DNA of 64,000 nucleotides. It comes from Trichobilharzia regenti. Its lineage: Eukaryota > Platyhelminthes > Trematoda > Strigeidida > Schistosomatidae. Under the pieces are notes generated by a model. The model worked only from the letters and a program-made list of their open reading frames with translations, had not been told where the DNA came from and searched no databases. The position numbers and the translations under genes were made by a program. The stretch is from contig OX235263.1 in the NCBI GenBank assembly GCA_944472135.2, positions 21,071,379-21,135,378 on the forward strand. Direction: 5' to 3'. This document shows, piece by piece, positions 11,100-22,440 of the stretch; the first letter of the stretch is position 1; the number at the start of each line of letters is the position of its first letter.

Positions 11100-11450
11100 A
11101 GGATCTTCAAGTGAAATAGTTGCATGTATCAGTACAACTGTTGTTGTAGAGCCCGGTACATTGGTCGTTCGATGCGTATCCTGTCCAAAAAGGTTCAAGA
11201 ACACTATACCGCATGGCTACAAAAAGGTAGTAGTGGCGGTATAAGCAGTGCGATAATTGGACATCTCCTCAACACTGGTCATTCTGTTATCTCAACAAAC
11301 GCCTCCTTCAAAGTGATCTACAAAGTGAAAACAACCTACCAAAGGTACTGCGCTTTCATCTCCTTTGTACTGCTGAAGACTTAGCCCCTCAGAAACAAGA
11401 GTTATGTATGAAAAGAAAATTATCCAACCACTTCTTCTATCTTGGTAACA
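11100..11450 (+). pseudogene. Penelope-like element fragment, GIY-YIG domain
   Basis: The frame at 11124-11384 reads YQYNCCCRARYIGRSMRILS, then EHYTAWLQKGSSGG, IIGHLLNTGHSV and FKVIYKVK. These are the linker and GIY-YIG signature blocks in order. A frame break near 11380 separates the C-terminal QPLLLSW end. 5'-truncated; closest in this window to the piece at 24800-25148. Confidence 0.85.
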
Positions 11451-11647
11451 ACTGTGTGAACTTCTACTGACTTGATAGTTGTGTGCCTGTTTTTTCTAAA
11501 TCCTTATAACATTTGTTATTTCCGGAACTCTTACATATCTCCATATTTTGCTTTGTTTCTATGTACATCCTATTGACAACTCACTTACTGAATTATTCGA
11601 GTTGTTACCTAACCGTATTACGTTCATTCAACTCCTTTTGAACCTCA
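11451..11647. other. PLE 3' flank, no gene
   Basis: T-rich sequence following the PLE C-terminus, similar in style to the sequence after 25148. No other signal. Confidence 0.4.
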
Positions 11648-12000
11648 ATAACCATCAGTTAGAGAACCACTGAAAATCAGGGAGTACTGCAGAGCTGTTT
11701 CATCCTAGTTTGGGAATCACTGGTAGTACAAACCCACTGCCACGGTTCGAACCCAGGACCTTCCGGTTATAAGGAAAGCTCGTATACCATTCAGCCAGTA
11801 AGACTGCATTAACTGGCCCATGGATTCTAAATTCAGTTGCTGAATGGTATACGATCTTGCCCTGTAGCCGGAAGGTCCTGGGTTCGAACCCTGGCAGTAG
11901 GTGTATACTGCCGATGATTCTCAGGCTAGGATGAAACAGCTGTCCAGTAGTCCCTGGTTTTCGCTGGTTCTCTAACTCATATCAGTCTGTGACTAACTCG
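11648..12000. mobile_element. SINE-A inverted pair
   Basis: The minus copy at 11648-11815 and plus copy at 11838-12000 face each other across about 20 bp. The plus copy has an A-box-like TGAATGGTATACG and a good B box (GGTTCGAACCC). Both carry the AGGATGAAACAGCTG core and the TTCTCTAACT 3' block. Confidence 0.85.
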
Positions 12001-12959
12001 TGAAAAATCAAAACTAATCCTTACAAATGAAGTATGAAGAAACTTAATAACTTTGTTTTTTGACAGCACATCTCCACTACCCTCTTATCAATATACGCCC
12101 ACTCATATGCCCTATTTCCACTTTGATTACACATCACATTTTTGAAATGTATTGACAGTAGTTACCATAGGTTATTTTCACTCTTATCAGACATACCTGA
12201 TGTACGCACACATATAAAAATAAGTATATATAATTGTGATTGTACAGTTGAGTGAGTGAATTCGCCTCTGAAGAGAGACTCTTCTCTGAACTAAGTGTTT
12301 TGTTTTCATTAATACCTGGATGGGGGTTATTCATGAAATAGTATTCAGTAGTACCTCATATGACTCTGTATTATTCCATCTGAAGCAGCATCAAATCCTC
12401 TACGATACTCTTCCCTTATTTCGTCTGTTAGATGTTCTCTATTACTCTGACAGCAGACTAAAATAGTTTGCGAGCTCATGTAGTCATCTAAAATTAGGAT
12501 TAGATGAATAAAACAATAAGAAATGGAGAAGAATTTATGTATTATACTGGAAGGAAATTTAGTTAGCCCGGAAATTCAAAGAGACCGCCAAACGAATATG
12601 AGATGCAATATGGACACACAAATGCTATTGTAGACTAGTAAAACTGAGGGATAAAAGTCAACATTGAATTAATAATTTACAGGACATTTAATCCCTCTTA
12701 TCATTTGTAAAGATTCACTTCTCGTAATATACTGAAAAGATCACTATTTGTTGACAAAGAACAGTCATTTTTGGACTTGCATCTGGTAATTGCAGATACA
12801 TCAGCTTACTATCCATTTTAGCCCATTCTTTTGAAGGTATTTCCGCATCATTCAAAACCTACAATATTAAATCACTAAAAACATCTCATACATGAATTCC
12901 CCTTAATAAATTTGAAAAATACATAATTTGAATATTAGGGAAGATTTGTAGCTCAGATG
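12001..12959. other. No gene seen
   Basis: AT-rich with scattered short frames. No motif or repeat family recognised. Confidence 0.5.
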
Positions 12960-13180
12960 GATGATTTGAAATTAGTTATGTTCTGTCAGCTGGTTGGTTT
13001 AGTTACAGAGCTTTCGTCATCCTTATGGACAACATATTCAGCACAAATTTCAGCATAAAGGGAACTGATTTAAATGTTCCATGAGTGGTAGAATTGCGTC
13101 TCCCCGTAAGCATCCTTACATATGTATTGATCGTTTTTTATTTACTCAGATTTTAAACTTTTGCGTCACATGATTTATAT
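12960..13180 (-). repeat. PLE inverted flank, left
   Basis: Reverse complement of 13760-13985: it shares the AGCTTTCGTCATCCTTATGG-type block (here AGAGCTTTCGTCATCC), the ATTGCGTCTCCC block and GATCG near TGTATTG. Together the two enclose a PLE coding fragment. Confidence 0.75.
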
Positions 13181-13189
13181 TTTATCAGT

Positions 13190-13768
13190 TGGTCTTCAAA
13201 AAGAATGGATGTCCTCACAATCTCATCAAAAAAGTGTTTAAATTTGAGTCATAGCACCAACAAGAAATCATCATCAAAGACTACCAGAAAATCCATCCTA
13301 CCATATATTAAAAAATATCTTTGAAATTACAGCTAGAATATTAAAACCGTTTGAAACAAATATAGCACACAAGCCACTCATCCAGCACAGTCACTTCATT
13401 CGATATTGTGCAAAACGAAATATCCAACAGAAAAAGGAGATAAAATTAATACCATTTACAAAATGAATTGTATGACCTGTAGCAGATATAACATAGGTCA
13501 AAGTGGGCATCCCCTTCGAATCAGAATCCAAGGACGCAAATTGGCTGTGAAAAGATATGAAATACATTCTTTCATATCAACGCATATAGATAATTATGGA
13601 CATCACTTTGATTGGGACAGTGTCGAAATTTTAAATAGGGGAAACACCAAAACAGGCAGACAATTCCTAGAAGTCTGGTACTCAAACGAATATGCAATTA
13701 ACAAACATGTTAATATAGACGAAATATACCAGCTAATGGAAAATGAATCATGTGACGAGAAAGTTTGA
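13190..13768 (+). pseudogene. Penelope-like element, GIY-YIG fragment of a divergent family
   Basis: The frame at 13406-13768 reads INTIYKMNCMTCSRYNIGQS, then LRIRIQGRKLAVKR, HIDNYGHHFDWDSVEILNRG and RQFLEVWYSNEYAINKHVNI. This is a GIY-YIG domain (YNIGQ in place of YIGR) followed by the HxFDWxxVxIL block and the catalytic-region glutamate LEVW/LE.WYS. It is open for 120 codons but lacks the RT. It belongs with the 59757-60079 copy, not with the LPLPW-ending copies. Confidence 0.85.
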
Positions 13769-13985
13769 AATCCGAGTCGATGAAAAACGATCAATACATG
13801 TGTAAGGATGGTTACCGGGAGACGCAATTCTACCACTCATGGAACATTTAAATCAGTTCCCTTTATGCTGAAAATTGCGCTGAATATGTTGTCCATAAGG
13901 ATGACGAAAGCTCCGCAGCTAAACCAACCAGCTGACAGAACACTACTAGTTACAAATGATTTGAATAAAGCAGTAACCATCTGTG
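13769..13985 (+). repeat. PLE inverted flank, right
   Basis: Inverted partner of 12960-13180. Begins within the last codons of the PLE frame and includes GGATGACGAAAGCTCCGCAG and AACCAACCAGCTGACAGAAC. Confidence 0.75.
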
Positions 13986-14329
13986 GTGCGGGATTCAAAT
14001 GGTAAGCTGTCAGTTGTATAAACCTTAAGAGTCCTATTAAAAATTATTGTAATTAGCGTCATTTCTCTTTCTAGCTCTGAAACTTGTGTTTTAACCTCAG
14101 TTGATCCTATTATTCTTTGTATGTATTGATTTTCCTTCGACACTGTTACTTAGTTACATCATCATTTAATAAATAGCACGCACCCTATGTCTGACGTCTA
14201 ATCAAATGAGCTAAACTCAAAATATTTCTGCATAGTTCATTTATGTACTGGCAGTTTTCTAGAGGCTTATGCGATCTCACTATCTTGTTGCTACCCATGT
14301 TCGCCAATGTTTTATTTTATTCAACAAAA
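13986..14329. other. No gene seen
   Basis: AT-rich sequence between the PLE flank and the next SINE. Confidence 0.45.
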
Positions 14330-14540
14330 ACTGATCACATTATACGTCAGTGGAACAGTGGTCACAACTCTCACCAACCATGCACATGGTCCAAGGTTCC
14401 ATCCCCTACCGACGGACACCTAATATCTATGGTCGGCCTGAAAAATTTTCGCTACCGATATCCATGCTGAAAATTACATACTTGTACCAAAAATACGGTG
14501 TGGAATCAAGCTGTAATAGAAAAAAAAATAAAAATACATA
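14330..14540 (+). mobile_element. SINE-B inserted in a PLE
   Basis: Full-length copy with an ACGTCAGTGGAACAGTGGTC head, GGTTCCATCCCC as a B-box variant, a body shared with 9310-9500 and the LINE-like tail CTGAAAATTACATACTTGTA, then GTGGAATCAAGCTGTAAT. Its A-rich end runs straight into the PLE sequence encoding the YIDD active site, so the SINE marks the 5' limit of that PLE copy. Confidence 0.85.
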
Positions 14541-15473
14541 GATGATACTTTAATCATATGTGACGACAATACCGACATCGAACTGATAACTAAGGAGTTC
14601 AACAGCTGCCATCATGCCATCAAGTTCACGTCGGAATCAGAGATTAACTCGGAATTCCATTTTTTGGATGTTTTTCTAAAGAGGAGATCTGATGGTTCTC
14701 TTCAAAGCTCGATCTACAGGAAACCAACATGGAATGGTCAATACCCAAATTTCCATAGCTGAGTCTCTTTAAGAAGAAAGAGAAATCTGATCCATTCTTT
14801 ATCTTCAAGAATAAGGAGGATATGTTCAAGTGATACAACCAATGGGGAACTGGGGCGACTCAGACAAGTTCTCATAGAGAATGGATATCCTCCAAGGTTT
14901 ATCGAGAAAAACATGAAGTTAAGGGAAAAGGCTGAAAGAATCCAGACGATGCCGAAGAAACTGCTCTTAATGAGTGTTGAATTTAAAGGTGATACTGCAG
15001 CTGAGATCCTGAAGAATCGCTTATGCAGATCACTGAGGCAAGCCTTCTTTATGGCTGAGCTACGTATCACATTCTACAGCCGACAAATGATCAACGGATG
15101 TGTGAAGGATAAACTGCCGCTTTGGGCCACCTTAATGTGTGTTTATAAATTCACCTGCTCGTGTGGAGCTAGTTATATTGGCCGCACAAAGCGCACGCTT
15201 TCCAAACGCATCTCTGAACATTATCCGGCATGGTTAGCAAAGGGACAATGTAAAACAATTACTAGCCCAATTCTCGAGCATTTGGTGAACTCAGGCCACG
15301 TAGCTCCACCAGAGTCGTCTTTCAACATCATCTACAAAGTGAAGCCAGATGGTAAAAAAAGCGTCAGGTTTCGGCTTTTGTGTATGGCGGAGGCGCTGGC
15401 AATTCATCAATACAACCTTCAACTCTGTATACAGAAAAAGTTTGTCCAGTCTCTTATTCTACCTTGGTCTTAA
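14541..15473 (+). pseudogene. Penelope-like element, near-intact RT active site to endonuclease end
   Basis: Reading begins KYIDDTLIICDDNTDIELI, the RT active-site motif with both aspartates. It continues through FHFLDVFLKR, SIYRKPTWNGQYPNFHS, one TGA stop at 14760-14762, and RIRRICSSDT, with the frame open to the end. After the stop come the linker CVYKFTCSCGASYIGRTKRT, the GIY-YIG domain (SKRISEHYPAWL, LEHLVNSGHVAPPESSFNII, RLLCMAEALAIH) and the terminal LILPWS. Apart from one stop and loss of the 5' RT this is the best-preserved PLE piece in the window, implying relatively recent insertion. Confidence 0.92.
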
Positions 15474-15771
15474 CCTCCCCACTAATCGTTGCCTGTAAAA
15501 AATTTTCGATTTTTCTTTTGTTCTTAATTTTTAATTTTACTTTTAGTTTGCTTTTGCTTTAACTATTATTTCACTATAATCACTCTCATATGCTCCTTCT
15601 GTACATTTCACGCCCTCTTCACACCTGTTAAATTTACACTCAACTGCCTTTATTCTCACTCAATGGCAATTTTAACCTTATCAAATTTCTATCTTTGTAC
15701 CGTTGAGTACCATGTAATTTACAACTTTTATTTTTTTTTTTACTTCTAAAGCTACTTCTTAGTAATTATTT
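15474..15771. other. T-rich PLE 3' flank
   Basis: Pyrimidine-rich, low-complexity sequence after the PLE stop, ending in T runs. Likely 3' untranslated sequence of the element. Confidence 0.45.
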
Positions 15772-15985
15772 TTTTTATATTTTTGATTACAGCTTGGTTC
15801 CACACCGTATTTTTGGTACAAGTATGAAATTTTCAGCATGGATATCGGTAGCGAAAATTTTTCAGGCCGACCATAGATATTAGGTGTCCGTCGGTAGGGG
15901 ATGGAACCTTGGACCATATGCATGGTTTGTGAGAGTTGTGACCACTGTTTCACTGACGTATAATGGGATCAGATATATTGCTATA
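15772..15985 (-). mobile_element. SINE-B
   Basis: Reverse copy of the element at 14330-14540, including the same head (ACGTCAGTGAAACAGTGGTC on the minus strand) and the LINE-like tail. With that copy it brackets the PLE in inverted orientation. Confidence 0.85.
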
Positions 15986-16499
15986 ACTCTGCATTTCGAA
16001 TTACATATGCCATAATCATCCTTAATTATTGTTTTACATTTAATCTCCGATGAATTTGAAGTATTTTAAAATTGTAACATGACTGTTGGATTTCTTTATT
16101 TAGTTTATAGGCAGCTGATGAGACACCAACGGGAAAAAATGGATCAGCACTATCCTGCACAACATGTGATTTATTAACCTTGTTCAAATAAAGTGAAAGT
16201 TTTAACACCCTTAAGAGTCACATAAATATACATATTTTTAGAACAATTAGTTCCCTTACTGAATTTATTCAAAGCAATTAGAAGACGTAATTTGTCTGAA
16301 TAGTGTAATATATTTGTGCAACACATTTCGAACAATCTGATCACACACGGACTTTTCAAAGGAATGTTTTTATTTGTACGAAAATAATAAAGGCTTAAGA
16401 GATGAGGAAATAGACTTAAATCAGGTTAAAAGGACGAAGTGAAGGTCTAAATAACAATGAAGATCACTTAAGCAAATAACAGAGGTAAAAGCTGGTATC
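15986..16499. other. No gene seen
   Basis: AT-rich. Two short overlapping minus-strand frames lack recognisable motifs. Confidence 0.45.
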
Positions 16500-16960
16500 A
16501 AAACAAACTTCACCAAGGAATTTTTAGTGTGATGAAGAATTGTTGCTTTGAATGCCCAAAGGTGGTTTCAACCTCCTAATTACCAGCTAGAGCTTCCACA
16601 AAACTTAGGATACGCCTCAAATACCTTTTATAGATGGGTTTAAAAGATCTGTTAACGTCAGTTTTATGTCCTGTCTCTATAAAGTGTTTCGCAATAGAGG
16701 AACTAGGTATCCTGTTCTCACCGTTAATAGGTTCTGAAGATTCCATTTGTTTCTGGAGCCATTTAGGAATATGCCCTGAAGCCCTTACTTGGGGAGATGG
16801 ATGAGTTCTACTTAGTTATGTGTGCCCACAAGTACATTCGAAGTGGTAAATACAGTGGGATATGACATTATTTTTTGCATGTTCTAAAGGCTTAAATAGA
16901 TATATTGGCTTCTCATTCTCAATTATTATGATATTAGCTGCATAAAAAGTCTCTTTAGCA
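16500..16960 (-). pseudogene. Penelope-like element fragment, GIY-YIG domain
   Basis: Minus-strand translation gives YLFKPLEHAKNNVISHC, IYHFECTCGHT, HIPKWLQKQMESSEPINGEN, AKHFIETGHKTDVNRSFKPI and RILSFVEALAGN. These are the linker cysteines and the GIY-YIG blocks in order. At least two stops interrupt it. The 3' side continues into degraded sequence. Confidence 0.85.
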
Positions 16961-16984
16961 GCAGTGATCAATCTTTGTCTAGTT

Positions 16985-17655
16985 GAAAATATTCTTTTCG
17001 ATAAATTCCTCTTCTGGCTCTACAGTTATATATATGTCTATATACCCAAAATATTGGTGTTTTTTTAAATAATGTCGATTTGTAAAGTATGATCAATGTA
17101 ATTACAATTCACTAAAAATACTTAAATTATAATAGTAATAAAGATATATAATAGCGAATAGAATATCAACTAAAATTGGGAAATTTCTACAAAAATTGAG
17201 GATCATTCAAACCTAGATGGCCAAGGTAAGGACAGTGTCTGAACTAACTTCCTTTGGACGCACAATTTAAGCCTTAAGAGTTCGATTAGTAAATATTTCT
17301 GAGGCTGTTGGGACAGACATTAAAAAGCCTAATTTGTGCGACCAAAAGAAGTTAGTTCAGACACTGTCCTTACCTTGGCCATCTAGGTTTGAATGATCCT
17401 CAATTTTTGTAGAAATTTCCTAATTTAAGTTGATATTCTGTTCGCTATTATATCTTTATTACTATTATAATTTAAGTATTTTTAGTGAACTGCAATTCCA
17501 TCGTGATCATACTTTACAAATCGATACTATTATTTAAAAAACACCAATATTGTTACTAACTACCAATCTTGAATATTTTGTGTATATAAACATGCATATA
17601 CATAATTGTAGAGCCGGAAGAGGAATTTATCGAAAAGAATATTCTTTGCTCGATG
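16985..17655. repeat. Palindrome of two PLE 3' ends
   Basis: Arms of about 250-300 bp (about 16985-17245 and 17340-17655) are inverted copies. At the centre both strands encode the same PLE C-terminus: plus reads NLCDQKKLVQTLSLPWPSRF, minus reads LCVQRKLVQTLSLPWPSRFE. Each is followed outward by the same 3' sequence, ending near a shared TTATCGAAAAGAATATTC block. Two truncated PLE tails are thus joined head to head. Confidence 0.85.
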
Positions 17656-18300
17656 ATTATTTTGTGTTTTATAGATGTCTGAATGAATATTTTTACTTTG
17701 TCTAGTTGTCAAGCTGCTATGGTCGCAGATATAGGGTAGCTATATGAACACGTCTTAATGGTGAGTTGGAGAGTGAGTCTTGGTGTTCTGCCGACTTAAT
17801 ATCTCTTAATGAACTTGTCTGAGTTTGTGTCAATATTTTTTCTTCTTCATCAAATGTGTCTTTAGTGCATATTCGTTGGATTCTACTGAAGAGGCACCTC
17901 ACTCACTAAGACACTCTTTTGTAACAAGTAGAGCAGAAACTGTGATAATTGAGATACTTTCCTTTTCAGGTGTATTTTCTATAAATGGAGCGTTCTACTG
18001 ATCTATCAAGCCGTTGACTAAGCAATATATCTAGGAAAGATAAACAGTTATCTTCCTCTTCTACAGACGTAAATAATATGCTATTCTGAACTTCACTGAT
18101 TCGATTTAAAATTGAGGTGACAGAACAAGGTTTATCACTTATGTGATTACAATGTCGTCTACATGTCTTCTATAAAGTGGCACATTTCCATTAAATCCTC
18201 TGATAAACTCTCATTGTACGACATATAGACATCTGCTAAAAGCAGCCTTAACAGACTTCACATAGTAACATTATCAACTTAACGGAAACAATTACCTGCA
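17656..18300 (-). pseudogene. Penelope-like element fragment, RT thumb region
   Basis: The minus-strand frame at 17717-17902 begins MRCLFSRIQRICTKDTFDEE, followed by KILTQT. This matches the PLE block RxRRICSKExxExE that follows the RT active site. Further right the frame is broken. It may be the 5' continuation of an element whose 3' end forms the adjacent palindrome. Confidence 0.7.
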
Positions 18301-18325
18301 AATGTAAACCTAGCATTGCTAGTAC

Positions 18326-19440
18326 ATTATTATTATTATTGTATCCTTTAGTTCCTAGAGGAACATAGGGCTTCAGCTGCGCACCTCCATTGCCTTCTGT
18401 TTTCTGACAAATTTTTCACCCCGCTCCAGGTCTGTCCACATGCTTTCATCTCCTCCTCACATGACCTCCTCCAAGTCACCCTTGAACGACCAATTCGCCG
18501 CCTCCCTTTCGGGTTCCACTAGAGCGATGGCTTGTCTAGTGATGTCACTTGATGGTTTGTTTTCTCAGAGTATGGCCAGCCAATCCATCTCCATTTCTTC
18601 CTGCCTATTTGTTTCACAATCGGTTCCTGCTGTGTTGGTTCGCTCATGGCCAGAGATCCCTGTTGCTGATCTTTTCTGGCCATCTGACCTTGAGCATTGA
18701 GCGAAGACAACTGTTAATGAAAGTCTGAAGTTTGTTTGAGATGCTCTTTATGACGCGCTGGCCAAGTCTCTGATCCTTACAGTAAGTAGCACTGACTGAC
18801 TTCACATTGGAGTTAAAAATCCGGATCTTATTTTTGATGGTGAGTGATGTTGACCTCCACACAGACTTGAGATTAATGAAAGCTTGTCTTGCTTTTCTGA
18901 TTCTGGCTTTGATATCCTCATCAGTTCCGCTGGTCTGTAGATGAAACCATACTTCCCAGGTAGGTTAAGGAGGTTGTTTCTTTCAGGTTCCTCCCACTCA
19001 TGCTGGCTGATTGTTGTCTGTTGTTGTTGCTGCTGTTGGTGTTGGCCAGGAATCTTCATCACCTCTGTTTTATCTATGTTCACTTAAAATATATCCTATC
19101 TTTGATGCTTCTTCCTCTGTCAACTTGTTGCTCTTCACTTGCATATCTTCCAGTTTGTGGGAAATCAGATATATATATGTTATCGGCGAAGTCCAGATCC
19201 TCCATGTTCGTTTTTTGTGTGAGTCCATTTTATGCCTGTTTCCTCATTGCCCGTTGTCTGTCTGTCGCGTTATCCAATCAATTGCAATCAGGAAGATCAT
19301 TGGTGATAGTAGACAGCCTTGTCGCACTCCCGTCCTAACTCCGAAGGATTCCGTAAGTTTCCCGTTGTGGATTACTTGGCATGCAGCATTGTCGTATAAC
19401 TGTTGGATGAGATGTATAATTGTCGATGGGACCCCGTAGT
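18326..19440 (-). pseudogene. SR2/RTE-like retrotransposon, 3' half
   Basis: Minus strand: a NIDKTEVMKIPGQH motif, a glutamine run, then frame-shifted IRIFNSNVKSV and the MLKVRWPEKISNRDLWP C-terminal block. The left end has the GGAACATAGGGCTTCA 3' sequence and an (ATT)n tail. At least three frame changes. Homologous to 20112-21835, which shares the same orientation. Confidence 0.85.
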
Positions 19441-20105
19441 AGCGAAGTAGTGCATAGAAGTAATAAATCTCTTAAATAGGATATGAGGAACAGAATGAAA
19501 AAGTTATGTGTGGTAATGTAATCATAGAAAATGTCAACTGTTTTAAGCAAAGGTGCATTAGTGAATAAAGAGTTTACGTCAAAAGAATACTTCTTCTTAT
19601 TCATAATATTAATATCATTAAGAAAATACATAAATCTTATCCCATAAGAGAGGAGAGGTTGTAAAGCGAATTCTATCACTATTGACTTAGTATGTTTACT
19701 TAAAACAAACAAAATAGCAATTTGACAGTTCACGGTTGAAAATCTTACATGAAAACTATGCATCTTTTTGAGAAAGTGTAGAGTTTATTGAGATTAATAT
19801 TTGTTTTGCTAGATCTCTTATGAATTTTATAGTCAGTAACAAGTTTGATCAGGCTTTTTTCACGGACCACACTATGATTATCAATTTTTACATCTTGTTC
19901 TGTCTAAGCAAATTTCGGTATGATATACTGGAAAAGATTAGTAAACAAACTCCTAAACATTAGTTTTCATTAACAAACTGAGACAATATTCTTGAGAGAA
20001 TTCAAGTTCCCTTAAAAATTCATATTTTGTCGCTTGTATATGCAGTCATAAAGTTTATTTTTAATCATTATACCCAGGAATAAACGCGTGTATTTTTAAG
20101 ACCGA
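19441..20105 (-). pseudogene. Penelope-like element fragment, RT palm motif A
   Basis: The minus-strand frame at 19335-19763 contains KYSFDVNSLFTNAPLLKTVD, the PLE reverse transcriptase block FDVxSLFTNVPL with the catalytic aspartate in place. It is preceded by IRFMYFLNDINIMNKKK. This is the only piece of the upstream RT palm seen in the window. It lies between two RTE copies. Confidence 0.8.
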
Positions 20106-20111
20106 GATGCA

Positions 20112-21835
20112 AGAATTATTATTATTACTCACTTGGGTTCCAACTGGAACATAGGGCTTCAAGTGCACGTCTCCACTTGCCACTTCTGTTTTCTGCTGTT
20201 CTTTCCACCTGCATCTATGTTAGTCCATACTGTTTCAACTCCTCTTCAAACGATCTCCTCCATGCCACCCTTGCACTGACGTCCCACTCGCCGCTTAACT
20301 TTCGGGTTCCACTCTAGGACTTGACGCGCGATGTCACCCAGTGGTCTCCTCAGCGAGTGTGCGATCCATCTCCACTTTCTCCTATATATTTGTTGGTTGG
20401 CGATTGGTTCTTGTTTTGTTTGTTTGTGTCCATAGTTTCTTGCTGGTGATTCTTTCCGGCCCGGCCATCTGATCTTCAGTATAGAGCCAGCGAAGACAGT
20501 TGTTGATAAAGGTCTGTAATAGGCTGTTGGAAATATTCTTTGTGACCCACCCGCCAAGTTTCTGATCCCTGTAGAAGAACTGACTGACTTGACGTTTGTA
20601 TCGAAAATCCGACTGAATTTTGTTGTTGATGTTGGCTGAGTGACGAAGATTTCCAGATTAACTTCAGGTTGATGAATGTGTGTGTTTCTCGCCTTCCCGA
20701 TTCTCGCTCGATTTGACATCCTCGTCCGTTCCTCCTGTAGTTGAGACAATGCTCAATGCTAGATAAGTGAACGAAGTAACCTCTCTCAAATCCCTCCCGT
20801 TGATGGTGATTGGTGATGGATGTTGTTGCTGATGCTGTTGTTGGCTGGTTCGTTGGTTATTTTCATCGCCTCCGTCTTGTCTATGTTCACCTGGAGTCCT
20901 GTCTTTGCCGACTGCTTCTTCAACCAGTTTGTCGGTTTTCACTGGTAAGTCTTCGATTTTTTTTGAGATGAAACATAAATCATCCACGCGCGGAATCCAG
21001 GTCTTCTAGGTTCTTCACGTCGGTCCAGGATATCCTTGTCTTCTCGTTTCCCACTCACTGTCTGACGCATAATCCAGTCAGTCCGCCACAATTAGGAATA
21101 TCATTGGTGATAATAAGCACCCTTGTCTGATTCCTGTGTTTACTCCAAACGCCTCGCTGAGTTTTCCGTTGTGGATCACTTGACATGTGCCGTTGTTGTC
21201 GTACAGCTATTGAATAAGGTTGATGAATGTTTGGGCGCTCCACGCCGTAGTACTCGAGTAGTTTCCAAATTACTTAGCGGTCAAAGCTGTCTGTTGAAGG
21301 CCTTCTCAAAGTTTATAAAGTTGAGGTAGAGACAGGTTTGATTGCCATTCCATGCTTTGTTCTGTGATGATGATTCGTAGGGTTGCAATTTGGTCAGTAC
21401 ATGATTTGCCTTTCCTGAATCCAGCTTGTTCTGGTTGGAGTTCTGTATCCAGTGCATCCTTTAATCTCTCCAGGATGATGCGACTCAGGATTTTACTTGG
21501 CGTCAACAGGAGCATGATTCCTCGCCAGTTCTTGCAGAGTGAGGCGTAGGTCGCCCTTCTTTGGTAGTATCACGAGGTCACCTTTCCTCCAGTCAGTAGG
21601 CACCTTTCCCTCCTTGCACACCTTTTGCAATAATGGAGTCAGCATGTCTGCTGTAGTCTCTGGGTCCGCTTTCAGTGCTTCAGGGGGTATTCCATCTGGT
21701 CCGGCTGCTTTTTCAACTTTCAGAATCTTGATTGCATTCAATAATTCAGCTCTCGTTGGAGGATTGGTGTCAACCTGCAGTTGTGTGCGTTGACACCAAA
21801 AATGTGCAAAAATGCTAACACTGATTTCAATCAAT
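20112..21835 (-). pseudogene. SR2/RTE-like retrotransposon, longest copy
   Basis: Minus strand, 5' to 3': RAELLNAIKILKVEKAAGPD, GIPPEALKAD, DWRKGDLVILPKKGDL (RT fingers, 21493-21834); a frameshift near 21545; LLLTPSKILSRIILERLKD and ELQPEQAGFRKGKSCTDQIA (21306-21515). Then broken LYDNNGTCQVIHNGKLSEAF and GIRQGCLLSP, a disrupted active site (VDDLCFISKKIEDLPVKTDK), ITINGRDLREVTSFTYL and DVKSS. The 3' end is an (ATT)n tract near 20112. Multiple frameshifts make it inactive. Confidence 0.9.
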
Positions 21836-21859
21836 CAGTTCCATATACTACTTAAATTG

Positions 21860-22070
21860 TTGTGTTCTATGAGTCGGTTGATTGAATTGCGAAGCTTTCG
21901 TTGTCCACTTCTGTACAGCGTCTTCAAAGCAGATTTTAGTACTAATGATGATATATGTGTATCTCATGGCAACCATTGTCGTGACTGTCTGTTAATTTAT
22001 ATCTCTATCGATCAAATTCTATTGACCTGGAGTTCAAACTTTCTTATCATGTGATTTACCTTTTATTAGC
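21860..22070 (-). repeat. PLE terminal (pseudo-LTR-like) segment
   Basis: Shares GCGAAGCTTTCGTTGTCCA, a GATCAA block and TTCAAACTTTCTTATCATGTG with the reverse-oriented PLE flank at 12960-13180. It abuts the RTE 5' end. Confidence 0.55.
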
Positions 22071-22440
22071 TAGTAAATGTGATATATATATGATATATAA
22101 TAATGTTAAAACAATTAGTGCTTTGATAAAATTGAGAAAGGCATTTAGAAGACAGATTTTGCGAGGTGATATCTTCATTTTGTAGTTTGTTTACAGCTGA
22201 TTTGCAACTAAAATGGTTCACAATAATAAAATAAAATTCATGACAATTTCAAAAGAATGGATACTGAACAAAGAGTACTCTTTTCGATAAATTCATCATC
22301 AGGCTCTACATTTATACATACATTATAGTGAATGAATGAATTAGTGTTATAAACGACATTAATGTTTAAATAACATCAAACCAATAATACTGATAGATTA
22401 CAGCATCATCATGAAATAAGCTGAATGTCAGATGAATTAG
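22071..22440 (-). other. PLE 3' untranslated sequence
   Basis: Contains TCTTTTCGATAAATTCATCA and GGCTCTACA, as in the outer arms of the 16985-17655 palindrome. This fits the 3' untranslated region of the PLE immediately to the right. Confidence 0.55.
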
